Positions 8,333-16,253 are shown, numbered from the stretch's first letter. The stretch: 50,000 nucleotides of DNA from Christensenella sp. UBA7597 (GCA_002474405.1 DLQW01000058.1:1-50000), one strand, 5' to 3'. Numbers and translations are program-made. The notes: generated from the letters alone by a model not told the origin.

Positions 8333-11096
8333 CGCCGCCCTCCGTCTTTTGTTTTTTCGCACGTTTCCGTGCGGGGCTTTCCGTCCGCTCGCCGTCGATT
8401 AACGGGTTTTCCGTTACTTCCCGATAGATACGCGCGTGTTCCTTCGCGATTTCTTCCCACGAGGGCACTGCCGCTTTGTATGCGGCGGCGGAATCTGCCG
8501 AAAGTTCGGCGCGGATTGCCTCTTCCCACGCCGCGGCGCTGTTTTTTGTAAGGACGAACTGTCCGCTTTCGAAAAATTCGCCCGTGAGCGCGCCACGCGA
8601 AGAAATAATCCGTCTGCCTTCCTGCGCGGCGGCGAGAATGCTGCCGTTGCGGCACGCCGCGCCGTTTCTGAAGGGCAACGCGAAGAAGTCCGAGGCTTTT
8701 AAATAATCGGCGACTTCCGCTTCGGGCAGATAACCCGTTTCGTAAATATCTTCGCCGAGCGAATATTTTTCGATGACCGCCGCCAGTTTTGCGTAATATT
8801 CTTCGCCGCATTTTTCTTTATCGATTTTGCCGACGATCAGGATTTTGCAGAAAAAAGCGTTTTTCTCTTTGAGTCTGCCGCAGGCTTCGAGCAGCATATC
8901 GAAACATTTGCCTTCGCCGATAAACCCGAAATAGCCGAGAATTTTTTTCTCCGTTTTTCCGCCGAGCACCCTTTCGCGGATTTGTTCTATCGTTGTTTCG
9001 TCCGCGCGGGAGGGGGGAATATTCGAACCGATGGGCACGTAAACCGCCTTGTCTTTATCGATGAACGGCTTTAAATTGCGTGCGATTCTTTTCGCGAATC
9101 CGTCCTCTACCGTGATGATTTTATCGGCGCAGAGCATAAACGGCGCCGTGATGAAAGGAATTTTTTTATCGTTGTATTCATGCGCGGTGAATACGATTTT
9201 GCACGGCGTATGTTTCAGCATCAGCGGCAGCCACAAAAAGACGGAAAGGCTTCTGCCGCGGTACTGCGACGACGGGAACTGAAAATGCACGATGTCCGGC
9301 TTTTCTTCTTTCAGGATTCTGCGTACAAAGCGAAGAAAAGAAAAACCGCCGAAGGTTTGTATTTCGTTGCGGATTTTTACCGTTTCCGCGCCGGAAATCG
9401 TTGCCGCCGCGCCGACGGAAGTAACCGCGACCACGTTGTAATCGCCGCCGTTTTGCAGGGCGCGGCACAATTTTGCCGTGTAATCGCCCACGCCGCAGGG
9501 CATCGGCGGCATCGCGCCGGAAATCATGAGTATTTTTTCGGGTTTTTTTGCGTTTTCCGTCTGTTTTTTCCTTGCGGGCAGCTGCTGTTCGGCAAAGAGA
9601 AAAATAACGGGAAGCACTACGGGGAAAGCAAATCCCGTGCCGCCGAGAGAGAGCATGGAGAAATACACGAGCACTTCGAACAGCGCGCTTTTTTTGGTGG
9701 CGGAAGCGAACTTCGCGCCGAAGAAAATCCAGAAAAACACGCCGACCAGTCCGATATCGGCAAGCAGGCTGACGAACGTGGAATGTACGTCCGCCACGGA
9801 AAGCCCCACCCCGAAGAGCGGGCGGGCGGAAAACCATTTCAAAGCGAAAAAGATGCTGGTGAGCCGCGCGCCCTCCGACGTAATCGTAACTTCGTCGCCT
9901 TTGAAAAGCGCCGCCAGAGAACGGCAGAAGTTGGACGTGCGTTCGTACACGGAATTCAGCCCCCATTTATTTTTCAGCGGCGTGATTCCAATGACGAGAA
10001 ACGCCGCGACAGCCAGAAGAACGAATCCCCACGTCCAGAAAATTCTGCCTTTCGGGGCGATATAAAACCAGAAATACATAAAAAGCAGCAGCGCCGCGTA
10101 GAACAATCCGCCGAACGAAGCGGAAATAATCAGCAGCGCGCACACAAAGAAAAACGTAAGATTTTCCGTTACCGCACAGCCGACCGCCGCGCCGTTTTTC
10201 ACGCCGCAAAGCCGCGCCACCATCAAAAATCCGCAAAGCGAAAGATAAATCGAATAATGAGAGGGTTCTTTAAACAGCCCCTGCATGCGGTCCGCAAGCA
10301 AATGCGTATGAATCGCTTCGCCGAAAAAGCGGTTTAAAAAGTCTTGTACGGGCTGAATGTTTCCGAATTTTTTAATGCAGAATTCTATAACGCCGACGCA
10401 CACGATCAGGCGGATAAACCGGGCGAATACGCCGGAGAGTTCCGCCCACTGCCCGCGCGTAGAAAATACTTTGCGCGCCACGGAAAGCGCCGCGACAGTG
10501 CGAAGAAACGAGAACGCCGTTTTGAACATCAGAAAGTTTACTTTCGGAAGATACACGCCGTACGGCTTGCCCCATACGTAATTATCGAATTCGTAAATGA
10601 CGCCGGGGCGGTACGGACGCACGGCGCAGGAAAGCGCGCTGATACCGACGGAACCCATCAACGCGACGCCGCACCATAAGATCTTTTTATCGACCTTTCC
10701 CGTGCAGATCATGCAGACGGACAAAACAAACAGTACGGACGAAGCGACGAAATCGTAACTGACCGTAGTGCCGTTGATTTTTACGAAATAGCCGAGATTC
10801 GTAAACAGAAACACGCAGATTTCAAACACGAACGCCAGACGGAACCACTCCGTCAAAAAGCGTGCGAAAAACGATTCGGCGGGGGTAGAGGCGGAAACAT
10901 CGGGTTTTTCCGCCCCCGTTTCCGCATTGTTTTCCGCAGCGTTTTTTGCATTGCTTTGCGTGCGGGAAACGCACGCGCGCCTTACGCGTGCGCGCGCGAA
11001 AAAACGGGGATATTTCGTTTTGAAAAACGCCGCGACGGGCAGTGCCGCCGTCAGCGCGCACAACACCCATGCAAAGGGCGTTATCTGTATATTCAT
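8316..11096 (-). CDS. Fusion protein: Wzy-like O-antigen polymerase/ligase domain plus GT4 glycosyltransferase
   Basis: A 926-residue protein that joins two activities usually on separate chains. Residues 1-505 contain about ten or eleven membrane segments, a basic/Ala-Asn-rich cytoplasmic stretch at 30-75, and a Wzy/WaaL-like region: GLFKEPSHYSIYLSLCGF at about 273-290 and WFSARPLFGVGLSVADVHSTFVSLLADIG at 421-449. A short polar linker (506-520) leads to a complete GT-B domain (521 to about 900): ILMISGAMPPMPCGVGDYTAKL, DIVHFQFP, GYFGFIGEGKCFDMLLEA, DFFALPFRNGAACRNGSILAAAQEG. The last 25 residues are highly charged. There is no stop or frame change at the junction. It sits in the operon with a 4-nt overlap upstream. 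A GGAGGG site precedes the ATG. Confidence 0.85.
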   Translation of the reverse strand: MNIQITPFAWVLCALTAALPVAAFFKTKYPRFFARARVRRACVSRTQSNAKNAAENNAETGAEKPDVSASTPAESFFARFLTEWFRLAFVFEICVFLFTNLGYFVKINGTTVSYDFVASSVLFVLSVCMICTGKVDKKILWCGVALMGSVGISALSCAVRPYRPGVIYEFDNYVWGKPYGVYLPKVNFLMFKTAFSFLRTVAALSVARKVFSTRGQWAELSGVFARFIRLIVCVGVIEFCIKKFGNIQPVQDFLNRFFGEAIHTHLLADRMQGLFKEPSHYSIYLSLCGFLMVARLCGVKNGAAVGCAVTENLTFFFVCALLIISASFGGLFYAALLLFMYFWFYIAPKGRIFWTWGFVLLAVAAFLVIGITPLKNKWGLNSVYERTSNFCRSLAALFKGDEVTITSEGARLTSIFFALKWFSARPLFGVGLSVADVHSTFVSLLADIGLVGVFFWIFFGAKFASATKKSALFEVLVYFSMLSLGGTGFAFPVVLPVIFLFAEQQLPARKKQTENAKKPEKILMISGAMPPMPCGVGDYTAKLCRALQNGGDYNVVAVTSVGAAATISGAETVKIRNEIQTFGGFSFLRFVRRILKEEKPDIVHFQFPSSQYRGRSLSVFLWLPLMLKHTPCKIVFTAHEYNDKKIPFITAPFMLCADKIITVEDGFAKRIARNLKPFIDKDKAVYVPIGSNIPPSRADETTIEQIRERVLGGKTEKKILGYFGFIGEGKCFDMLLEACGRLKEKNAFFCKILIVGKIDKEKCGEEYYAKLAAVIEKYSLGEDIYETGYLPEAEVADYLKASDFFALPFRNGAACRNGSILAAAQEGRRIISSRGALTGEFFESGQFVLTKNSAAAWEEAIRAELSADSAAAYKAAVPSWEEIAKEHARIYREVTENPLIDGERTESPARKRAKKQKTEGGDERSN

Positions 11097-12130
11097 TTTC
11101 CCTCCGAAATAAGTTTTTCCGCTTGTTTTTCGATGTTTTCCGCCGCTTTTTTATAATTATACCGCGCGGCGATTTCTTCTTTTTTCGTATGTACTTCTCT
11201 CTCTGCGCCGAGAATTTTTTCTTTCAGATCCGCCGCGTCGCCCGCTTTGAAAAACGTAACGTCCAGCCCGTCGTACACCTCGCGGAACACGGGAATATCG
11301 CTGACGACGGGTTTCGTGCCGAGGCACAGCGCTTCGAGCGGCGGCAAGCCGAACCCTTCGTATGCGGACGGCTGAATCAACAGTTCCGCGCGCGCGATTT
11401 CTTTGACGACCTCTTCGTCGGAAAGCCGCCCCGTAAACGTAACGCCCTCTTTCAGCAGCGCCGACGTGTTTTCTCCCGTTAAAAAATTGTCCTTTTCTCC
11501 CACGATTTTCAGGGTGTAGCCCGCCGGCAGAGAGGAAAACGCTTCCACCAGCGTTTTCAGACCCTTGTGTGGCTTTACGTTGCCCACGAACACCAGCGCG
11601 CCCTTTTGTTTGCTTTCGCCCGATACGTCCGCTTCGAGAACGTTTTTTCCGACGCCGTTATAGTTGAGAAAGCATTTGCGCGCGTATTTTTTATAATAGT
11701 GTTCGCAGCGTTCCAGCGTGAAGCGGGAAACGCAGGCGACGGCGTCCGATTTTTTCATGCAGCGTTTCAGCAAAAACTTTTTCACCGCCCGATCCGCCGC
11801 GCCGCGCGTGGTCTCTTTCATATCGAGAAAGATAAGATCGTGCATGACGGAAATCACGGGGATTTTCACGGAAAAGGGTATGAGAAAATTCGGCGTGAAA
11901 AACACGTCGCAGCCGTTGACTTCGCCGCCGACGCTTTTCAAGCCGCGCAAAGAATACGGATCGTCGCGGTTATCGACGATCTGCGCCTTATCTTTATATT
12001 TTGCAAGCCGCCCGGCGTTGCCGATTAAAAGTATCTCGTTTTTATCGAAATTCAGGTTGTCGGTAATGCCTTCGCACACCCTGCCGATTCCCGACCTGCC
12101 GAGGTATCTGCAATCCACCGCTATTTTCAT
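11093..12130 (-). CDS. GT4-type glycosyltransferase, first gene of the polysaccharide operon
   Basis: A 345-residue GT-B enzyme beginning MKIAVDCRYLGRSGIGRVCE, close in layout to mannosyl/rhamnosyl transferases of the GT4 family. It shows VISVMHDLIFLDMKET, GALVFVGNVKPHKGLKTLVEAF and the signature QPSAYEGFGLPPLEALCLGTKPV. A longer frame of 33 residues overlaps the predicted promoter, so the ATG at 12130 is preferred. Its stop overlaps the fusion gene's start by 4 nt. As the promoter-proximal gene it sets transcription of the whole cluster down to the flippase. Confidence 0.9.
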   Translation of the reverse strand: MKIAVDCRYLGRSGIGRVCEGITDNLNFDKNEILLIGNAGRLAKYKDKAQIVDNRDDPYSLRGLKSVGGEVNGCDVFFTPNFLIPFSVKIPVISVMHDLIFLDMKETTRGAADRAVKKFLLKRCMKKSDAVACVSRFTLERCEHYYKKYARKCFLNYNGVGKNVLEADVSGESKQKGALVFVGNVKPHKGLKTLVEAFSSLPAGYTLKIVGEKDNFLTGENTSALLKEGVTFTGRLSDEEVVKEIARAELLIQPSAYEGFGLPPLEALCLGTKPVVSDIPVFREVYDGLDVTFFKAGDAADLKEKILGAEREVHTKKEEIAARYNYKKAAENIEKQAEKLISEGK

Positions 12131-12211
12131 TGCGTTTCCGTCCGTTTTTTTAATCATCGGGCAAAACAAAGCGTAAGCTTCGCCCCGACTTTTTGAAAAA
12201 GCCTTACGAAC

Positions 12212-12240
12212 ATTATAGCACTTCCGCAACGCTTTGGCAA
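12212..12240 (-). promoter_or_regulatory. Sigma-A promoter of the polysaccharide operon
   Basis: Minus strand TTGCCA (12235-12240), a 17-bp spacer and a perfect TATAAT (12212-12217). Predicted transcription start is near 12205, about 75 nt before the first glycosyltransferase. I see no operator beside it. Confidence 0.8.
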
Positions 12241-12321
12241 GCGTTTCGGCGCCGAGGCGGCGTTGTTTCCCGGCGGGAAAAGCCGAAACGGCAAAGATTT
12301 TAACGATTTTTCACGAAAAAT

Positions 12322-12364
12322 ACAAAATTTGCGGTTTTCCGAAAAAAAGAGAAAACCGCAAAAA
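12322..12364 (-). terminator. Rho-independent terminator after spoVT
   Basis: A 12-bp perfect inverted repeat (TTTGCGGTTTTC at 12328-12339, complement at 12351-12362) runs into T-rich sequence on the minus strand. It separates spoVT from the polysaccharide operon. Confidence 0.7.
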
Positions 12365-12392
12365 TATTTTTATCCGATTGTTTCGACGCGAA

Positions 12393-12938
12393 TTATTCGA
12401 ATTGGTTGGCGAGAATTTCGGCGGTGAGCCGAACAAGTTTCACCGCGTCCGCCTCCACGCGCGCGCCCGCTTCTTTATCGAGAAGCGCCACCGCGCCGAG
12501 ACAATCTCCGCCTGAAACGACGGGCACGACGATCTGCGCGGAAAAATTCGTATCGCCGGGGGCGGTGAGCGGAATGAGCGTTCCGCCTTCCGCTTCGGAG
12601 GCGACGTAGCTTTTCCTCTCCTTTAAAAGTTTATCTATTTCGGGTGACAGCGTTTTGCCCGAAAAATCGCGTTTGCCGTCGCCGCAGGCGAACAGCACGC
12701 CGTCGGTATCGCACACGACGGCTGTTTTTCCGCTTAACCCCGCCAGCGATTTCGCCGCCGATTCGCTGAATTTTTCGATGGTGGCGATGGGCGAATATTT
12801 TTTGAGCATCAGCTCGTCGCGGTCGGTGAAAATTTCCAGCGGATCGCCCTCGCGGATGCGCAGCGTACGTCGTATTTCTTTGGGAATAACCACTCTGCCC
12901 AGCTCGTCCATTCTTCTTACGATTCCCGTAGCTTTCAT
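12393..12938 (-). CDS. spoVT: Stage V sporulation protein T (AbrB-type regulator with GAF domain)
   Basis: SpoVT is a DNA-binding regulator of late forespore genes. The 181-residue product matches the family length (about 178). Residues 1-50 are an AbrB swapped-hairpin domain (MKATGIVRRMDELGRVVIPKEIRR, LRIREGDPLEIFTDRDELML). Residues 55-181 form a GAF-like domain (GKTAVVCDTDGVLFACGDGKRDF, FSAQIVVPVVSGGDCLGAVALLDK). I chose the ATG preceded by an AAAGGAG site; a frame seven codons longer exists. An own promoter is not clear. Its presence suggests descent from, or membership in, a spore-forming lineage, but does not prove sporulation. Confidence 0.92.
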   Translation of the reverse strand: MKATGIVRRMDELGRVVIPKEIRRTLRIREGDPLEIFTDRDELMLKKYSPIATIEKFSESAAKSLAGLSGKTAVVCDTDGVLFACGDGKRDFSGKTLSPEIDKLLKERKSYVASEAEGGTLIPLTAPGDTNFSAQIVVPVVSGGDCLGAVALLDKEAGARVEADAVKLVRLTAEILANQFE

Positions 12939-13078
12939 AATTTTTTTCTCCTTTTGCACAAAACGCGGAATTTGCCTACAGAAAAACCGGAATGTTTTTC
13001 TCTCTGCCGCTTTTGTATTCTTTAACAGTTTATCCCAAAAAGAAAAAATTATGCTTTTTTTGTTTTTTTATGCGGCAA

Positions 13079-13420
13079 TTATAACGTCTGCCTTTCGGTG
13101 AGCAGGGAAAGATAATCTTTCAGCCGCGTTTTATCAGCGGGTTGCAGACGGCGGAAATCCGCCACGACGCGCTGTTCTTCGCCGTTCAGCCGCGCGGGAT
13201 CGCCGCCGAACGCGCGGGGAAGATCGGGTTTTTCTTCTCTGCCCAACAGTTCGTCGAGGGTAACGTTGAAATAATCGGCAAATAAAATCAGCGTTTCGTA
13301 ACTTGCCTGCCGCGTGCCTTTTTCGTAATTCGCCAGCGTGTTGGCGTTGATGCCTATCTCCCGCGCCAGTTCGCTGCGTTTCAATCCGTGCTCCGTTCTG
13401 AGTTCTTTTAAAATAAACAT
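13079..13420 (-). CDS. XRE-family helix-turn-helix regulator
   Basis: The 113-residue protein has an N-terminal Cro/CI-type HTH (LKELRTEHGLKRSELAREIGINANTLANYEKGTRQASYETLILFADYFNVTLDELLG) and a C-terminal helical tail that may mediate dimerisation (EEQRVVADFRRLQPADKTRLKDYLSLL). I start at MFILKELRTE with an AAGGG site; the upstream part of the longer frame is basic and not family-like. It is divergent from a small HTH gene, so the 195-bp gap probably carries its operator. The regulon is unknown. It may be read together with spoVT 140 bp downstream. Confidence 0.85.
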   Translation of the reverse strand: MFILKELRTEHGLKRSELAREIGINANTLANYEKGTRQASYETLILFADYFNVTLDELLGREEKPDLPRAFGGDPARLNGEEQRVVADFRRLQPADKTRLKDYLSLLTERQTL

Positions 13421-13522
13421 CGCTTTTCCCTTGTTTTTTCTGTTTTCCGCCCGTTTTGGACGTTTTTCCGAAAAAATAATACCAAAATACGGTGATTTTA
13501 TGCGTATTTCGTTCAAAACGGA

Positions 13523-13551
13523 TTGACTTTACCGCTTGTTTATGATAAGAT
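13523..13551 (+). promoter_or_regulatory. Sigma-A promoter of the 66-residue HTH gene
   Basis: TTGACT (13523-13528), 17 bp, TAAGAT (13546-13551). The following stretch repeats TGATAA-like sequence (13543, 13573) and holds a second possible -10 (GATAAT), so regulator binding here is plausible but unproven. Confidence 0.7.
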
Positions 13552-13615
13552 TAACTCAAAATGAAGTAATTTTGATAAATAAGATAATACAAAACGAACG
13601 AAAAAGGAGTTACGA

Positions 13616-13816
13616 ATGAAATCGAAGTTTGTGCTGGAATTGTACGTGCGCCTGAAAAACGGCGAGGCTCTGGCGCCCGAAAGCGTAACGGAAGAATTCG
13701 GCGTCTGCGAACGGACGTTTTACCGATATGTAAACGATCTGAAAAGTTTTTTCGAGAAGCATGACGACCGCCGGCTGATCCGCGATAAGGAAACGGGGAC
13801 GTACAAGCTGGCGTGA
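13616..13816 (+). CDS. Small stand-alone HTH protein (DeoR/WYL-type N-terminal domain)
   Basis: A 66-residue protein consisting only of a winged-helix-like segment: LELYVRLKNGEALAPESVTEEFGVCERTFYRYVNDLKSFFEK, then a short hairpin RRLIRDKETGTYKLA. This resembles the N-terminal DNA-binding domain of DeoR or WYL transcription factors, but the sensor domain is absent. The ATG has an AAGGAG site and its own good promoter, which argues for a real gene rather than a fragment. It could be a small repressor or an antagonist that dimerises with a larger relative. Function not assigned. Confidence 0.75.
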   Translation: MKSKFVLELYVRLKNGEALAPESVTEEFGVCERTFYRYVNDLKSFFEKHDDRRLIRDKETGTYKLA

Positions 13817-13890
13817 TTCACGGTTCCTTGGCGTAATTTCTTTTATTTTTTACGTTTTTCCGCGACTTTTTTATGTTTAATCGCGCTTTT

Positions 13891-13930
13891 CTTCCCCCGC
13901 ACGCGAACAGGCGACAGGGGGAAGATTTTC
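13891..13930 (+). terminator. Possible terminator after the small HTH gene
   Basis: An 8-bp perfect stem CTTCCCCC/GGGGGAAG (13891-13898 and 13917-13924) is followed by a short ATTTTC. The loop is 18 nt and the T-tract is poor, so this is tentative. Confidence 0.4.
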
Positions 13931-13954
13931 AAGCGCAAAAAATGAAAACTCCGA

Positions 13955-14413
13955 TTACAGATAATCTTTAAGTTTGGCTTCGAAGCTTTCTTCGAGGGCG
14001 ATGAGATCGCGCGTGATCGCCGAAATTTCCTCGTCGTCGTTTTCGGGGCGTTCGCCGTACGATGTTTTTAAAGACGTCAGCCCCATGACGGTGCCCTGAA
14101 TCATCATGTCAGCGATGTGCGAACGGGAATTATCCGTAAGCGTGTTCATTTTGATGGAGCCTTTCATCATCGCTTTTTTCACGGCGCCCGGCTCTTTTAC
14201 TTCCAGCGCTTTGTCTTTGGCGAGCATCGCCGCGCGGGCGCTGATTTTTTCGTATTCTTCGTGCTGGCGAACGATTTCGTCTTTCAGCGGCTCGTCCTCT
14301 ATTTCGGGCAGGATATCGGAAATCGATTCCAGCGCGAGCTGGCAATTCCGGTATACTTCGGCGAGAAGTTCTTCGCTTTTTTTACGGTCTTTTTTTTCTT
14401 CTTTTTCTTCCAT
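13955..14413 (-). CDS. Hypothetical helical protein, possibly ferritin-like four-helix bundle
   Basis: A 152-residue, strongly charged, all-helical protein. I do not recognise it firmly. Four long amphipathic helices can be drawn: SEELLAEVYRNCQLALESIS, PLKDEIVRQHEEYEKISARA, the Met-rich KKAMMKGSIKMNTLTD and IADMMIQGTVMGLTSL segment, and ITRDLIALEESFEAKLKDYL. The arrangement and the HEEYEKI segment recall DUF2383/ferritin-like stress proteins, but clear metal-ligand pairs are not obvious. An AAGGAG site precedes the ATG. It stands alone, divergent from rplU. Treat the fold as inference. Confidence 0.65.
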   Translation of the reverse strand: MEEKEEKKDRKKSEELLAEVYRNCQLALESISDILPEIEDEPLKDEIVRQHEEYEKISARAAMLAKDKALEVKEPGAVKKAMMKGSIKMNTLTDNSRSHIADMMIQGTVMGLTSLKTSYGERPENDDEEISAITRDLIALEESFEAKLKDYL

Positions 14414-14558
14414 GTTTACTACTCCTTAAATCATTTTATGCCGCCCGGTTTCGTTTTCTGTTTTGTTTTTCGGGCGGACTTTTTGATAAAAGTTTGGTAA
14501 AAAAGCCGAAAAAATATACCGTTGCGCCGAAAAACGGGCGAAAATACGGCAAAATCGC
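14414..14558. other. Intergenic region between the helical protein and rplU
   Basis: The 307-bp gap between the two divergent genes holds the ribosome-binding site of the helical protein, a T-rich stretch without a clear minus-strand promoter, then the rplU promoter and leader described separately. I see no open frame or RNA gene in this part. Confidence 0.5.
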
Positions 14559-14587
14559 TTGACTTAAAAACGCGGGTATGGTATATT
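14559..14587 (+). promoter_or_regulatory. Sigma-A promoter of rplU-rpmA
   Basis: TTGACT (14559-14564), 17 bp, TATATT (14582-14587); transcription would start near 14594. Confidence 0.8.
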
Positions 14588-14593
14588 TATTAC

Positions 14594-14720
14594 CGAGCCG
14601 ACAGAAACGGGCTTTTTAAGTTTTGTATTTTTTTCGTATTTTTCGCACGTTTCGGAGCGAAAAAAGAGAAAAAACAAACGCCTCGGATTCTTCGAGACTG
14701 GAAAGAGGAGGTAAAACACA
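14594..14720 (+). promoter_or_regulatory. Leader of the rplU mRNA, candidate L21 autoregulatory leader
   Basis: About 127 nt of untranslated RNA precede rplU. It contains short self-complementary pieces (for example GAGCC/GGGCT and CGTTTCGGAGCG) and a GGAGG ribosome site. Firmicutes rplU genes often carry a structured L21 leader; I cannot confirm the consensus by eye. Confidence 0.35.
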
Positions 14721-15026
14721 ATGTACGCAATCATCGAGAACGGTAACAAACAGTATAAGGTGGCGGAAGGCGACGTAGTAAGCGTTGAAAAGCTGAACGG
14801 CGCAGAAGGCGACACCGTTACGTTCAAAGCTTTGATGATTTCCGACGGCGACGCAATCAAGACGGGCGCGGAAACGGAAAACGTTAAAGTTACGGGTACG
14901 ATCGTGAAGCAAGGCAAAGCGGGAAAAATCATCGTTTTCAAGTATAAAGCCAAGAAGAACGAGCGTAAAAAGCAGGGCCACAGACAGCCTTTCACGTCGG
15001 TTAAGATTGAAAAAATCGAGCTGTAA
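14721..15026 (+). CDS. rplU: 50S ribosomal protein L21
   Basis: The 101-residue protein has the complete L21 sequence: [20 protein letters not shown] at the N-terminus, [21 protein letters not shown] in the middle and the rRNA-binding [17 protein letters not shown] near the end. L21 binds 23S rRNA in the large subunit. The ATG follows GAGGAGG at proper spacing. It is co-transcribed with rpmA 46 bp downstream. In many Firmicutes the prp protease gene lies between rplU and rpmA; here there is no room for it. Confidence 0.98.
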   Translation: MYAIIENGNKQYKVAEGDVVSVEKLNGAEGDTVTFKALMISDGDAIKTGAETENVKVTGTIVKQGKAGKIIVFKYKAKKNERKKQGHRQPFTSVKIEKIEL

Positions 15027-15072
15027 TCACGGCGCACCGATCGCACAACACTAATCACAAGGAGAAATAAAA

Positions 15073-15357
15073 ATGATTTTCATCAGTTTATTCGCTCATA
15101 AAAAAGGTACCGGCTCTTCGCATAACGGGCGCGACAGCGAGGCGAAACGCCTCGGCGCAAAACGCAGCGACGGGCAGGCGGTTCTTGCCGGCAACATCCT
15201 CGTTCGCCAGAGAGGCACGAGAATTCATCCGGGTACGAACGTAGGCATCGGCAGCGACGATACGTTGTTCGCCCTTGCAGACGGCGTTGTCCGCTTTGAA
15301 AAAATGGGCAAGGACAAGAAAAAAGTGAGCGTTTATCCGGTAGCGGAAGAAGCGTAA
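15073..15357 (+). CDS. rpmA: 50S ribosomal protein L27 with cleavable N-terminal extension
   Basis: A 94-residue L27 with the core [20 protein letters not shown] and [21 protein letters not shown]. The N-terminus reads [12 protein letters not shown], so the conserved peptide that reaches the peptidyl-transferase centre is preceded by a short extension ending in Leu-Phe. Firmicutes L27 is matured by the Cys protease Prp at such a site (usually after Phe-Phe). An AAGGAG site precedes the ATG. The final residues (YPVAEEA) are normal for the family. Followed by a strong terminator. Confidence 0.97.
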   Translation: MIFISLFAHKKGTGSSHNGRDSEAKRLGAKRSDGQAVLAGNILVRQRGTRIHPGTNVGIGSDDTLFALADGVVRFEKMGKDKKKVSVYPVAEEA

Positions 15358-15373
15358 ACACATTGCACAAACG

Positions 15374-15406
15374 CGCGGAGGCGAGAATTTCGCTTCCGCG
15401 TTTTTT
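15374..15406 (+). terminator. Rho-independent terminator of rplU-rpmA
   Basis: An 11-bp stem (CGCGGAGGCGA at 15374-15384 with TCGCTTCCGCG at 15390-15400, one G-U pair) is followed directly by six T. Confidence 0.9.
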
Positions 15407-15418
15407 ATGCGTTTTTGA

Positions 15419-15447
15419 TTGCTTTTTCTCCCCTTTTCTGCTATAAT
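15419..15447 (+). promoter_or_regulatory. Sigma-A promoter of the lipoprotein gene
   Basis: TTGCTT (15419-15424), 17 bp, perfect TATAAT (15442-15447), about 50 bp before the ATG. Confidence 0.7.
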
Positions 15448-15495
15448 TTTACCGAAAGCTGCGGCTTTCGCAAATTTATCACGAGGAGTATCGTT

Positions 15496-16014
15496 ATGAA
15501 AAAATTTTTTAAAAGCATTTTGGCTGCGTTTATCGCAGTAATCGCGCTGGCGTTTGCCGCCTGCGGCGGGTATGAAGTAGATATCGGCATCGGCGACGGA
15601 AGCAAAGACAACGATTCCGTACGCGTAAAATACAAAATCGACGAAAAATTAGAAAACGGTTACGAGCTGAAATGCACTGTATCCGCGGAAAAAGAAGCGA
15701 ATCTCGAACGCGATTTCGTATTTACGTTTGCTTCTTCCGATCCCATTTTTTCTTCGGGCACGTATGAAGAAACCGTTCTTTTCCGCGTAAAAGGCAGCGA
15801 TCTTGCCGAAAAGAAGAAAGACGACGGCTCGTACGGAGACCTGCAGTTCAACGTGATTTTCGACGACCTTTCGAAATACTTCGAAAAGACGGACTCCGAA
15901 AAAGAATTTCACCTTGTTTTGCACGAGGACGGCGCGACCTGGGGCGTAACCACCTGGAGCGACAGCGATTACAAATACACGTTTGACGGAACAAAAGTAA
16001 AAATCACGAAATAA
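15496..16014 (+). CDS. Putative secreted lipoprotein, unknown function
   Basis: A 172-residue protein starting MKKFFKSILAAFIAVIALAF followed by AACGG. The signal has a basic start, a hydrophobic core and a lipobox-like Ala-Ala-Cys with Cys23 as the likely lipidated residue, although Phe at -3 is not ideal. The mature part is acidic and predicted mostly beta (VRVKYKIDEKLENGYELKCTV, DYKYTFDGTKVKI) with a Glu/Lys-rich middle; it resembles small Ig-like or beta-sandwich exported proteins but I recognise no family. A GAGGAG site fits the start; 27 upstream codons of the same frame overlap the promoter and were dropped. Monocistronic. Confidence 0.75.
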   Translation: MKKFFKSILAAFIAVIALAFAACGGYEVDIGIGDGSKDNDSVRVKYKIDEKLENGYELKCTVSAEKEANLERDFVFTFASSDPIFSSGTYEETVLFRVKGSDLAEKKKDDGSYGDLQFNVIFDDLSKYFEKTDSEKEFHLVLHEDGATWGVTTWSDSDYKYTFDGTKVKITK

Positions 16015-16076
16015 CCGATTGTTTTTCGCGGCGGAAATATTTTTTGAAAAGATTGTGAAAATATACGCTTATTTAC

Positions 16077-16105
16077 TTGACAAACACGGCGGTTCGTAGT
16101 ATCAT
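16077..16105 (+). promoter_or_regulatory. Sigma-A promoter of pyrR-uraA
   Basis: Perfect TTGACA (16077-16082), 17 bp, TATCAT (16100-16105). Transcription would start near 16112, ahead of the PyrR attenuator. Confidence 0.8.
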
Positions 16106-16129
16106 ATTATGCGGAAAAAGGAGAAAAAC

Positions 16130-16253
16130 CTCTTTAATCGGGTGCAGAGACGCCCGCAAGACGTGAAAGCCTTTCTAATTGCCGCGCGCTTTTCGCACGC
16201 CGCCGAAGAAACGAGATTTTTTAACGCGTCTTGAACAAAGACGCGTTTTTTTT
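16130..16253 (+). promoter_or_regulatory. PyrR-dependent transcription attenuator
   Basis: Three elements are visible. A PyrR binding hairpin: stem CGGGTG/CGCCCG (16139-16144, 16151-16156) closing the hexaloop CAGAGA, which fits the known CNGNGA loop. An antiterminator arm: CAAGACG (16157-16163) is complementary to CGTCTTG (16227-16233). A terminator: AACGCGTCTT (16223-16232) pairs with AAGACGCGTT (16238-16247) and runs into eight T. The antiterminator and terminator are mutually exclusive. By the Bacillus model PyrR with UMP would stabilise the first hairpin and favour termination when pyrimidines are plentiful. Confidence 0.85.

Noticed and set aside
9180..10337. 385-codon plus-strand frame inside the Wzy-GT4 gene
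   Set aside because: Antisense to a certain membrane-protein gene; low-complexity Arg/Glu-rich product without a ribosome site.
12939..13078. Sigma-G type promoter for spoVT
   Set aside because: A GCATAAT-like piece exists but no matching -35 at correct spacing; not convincing.
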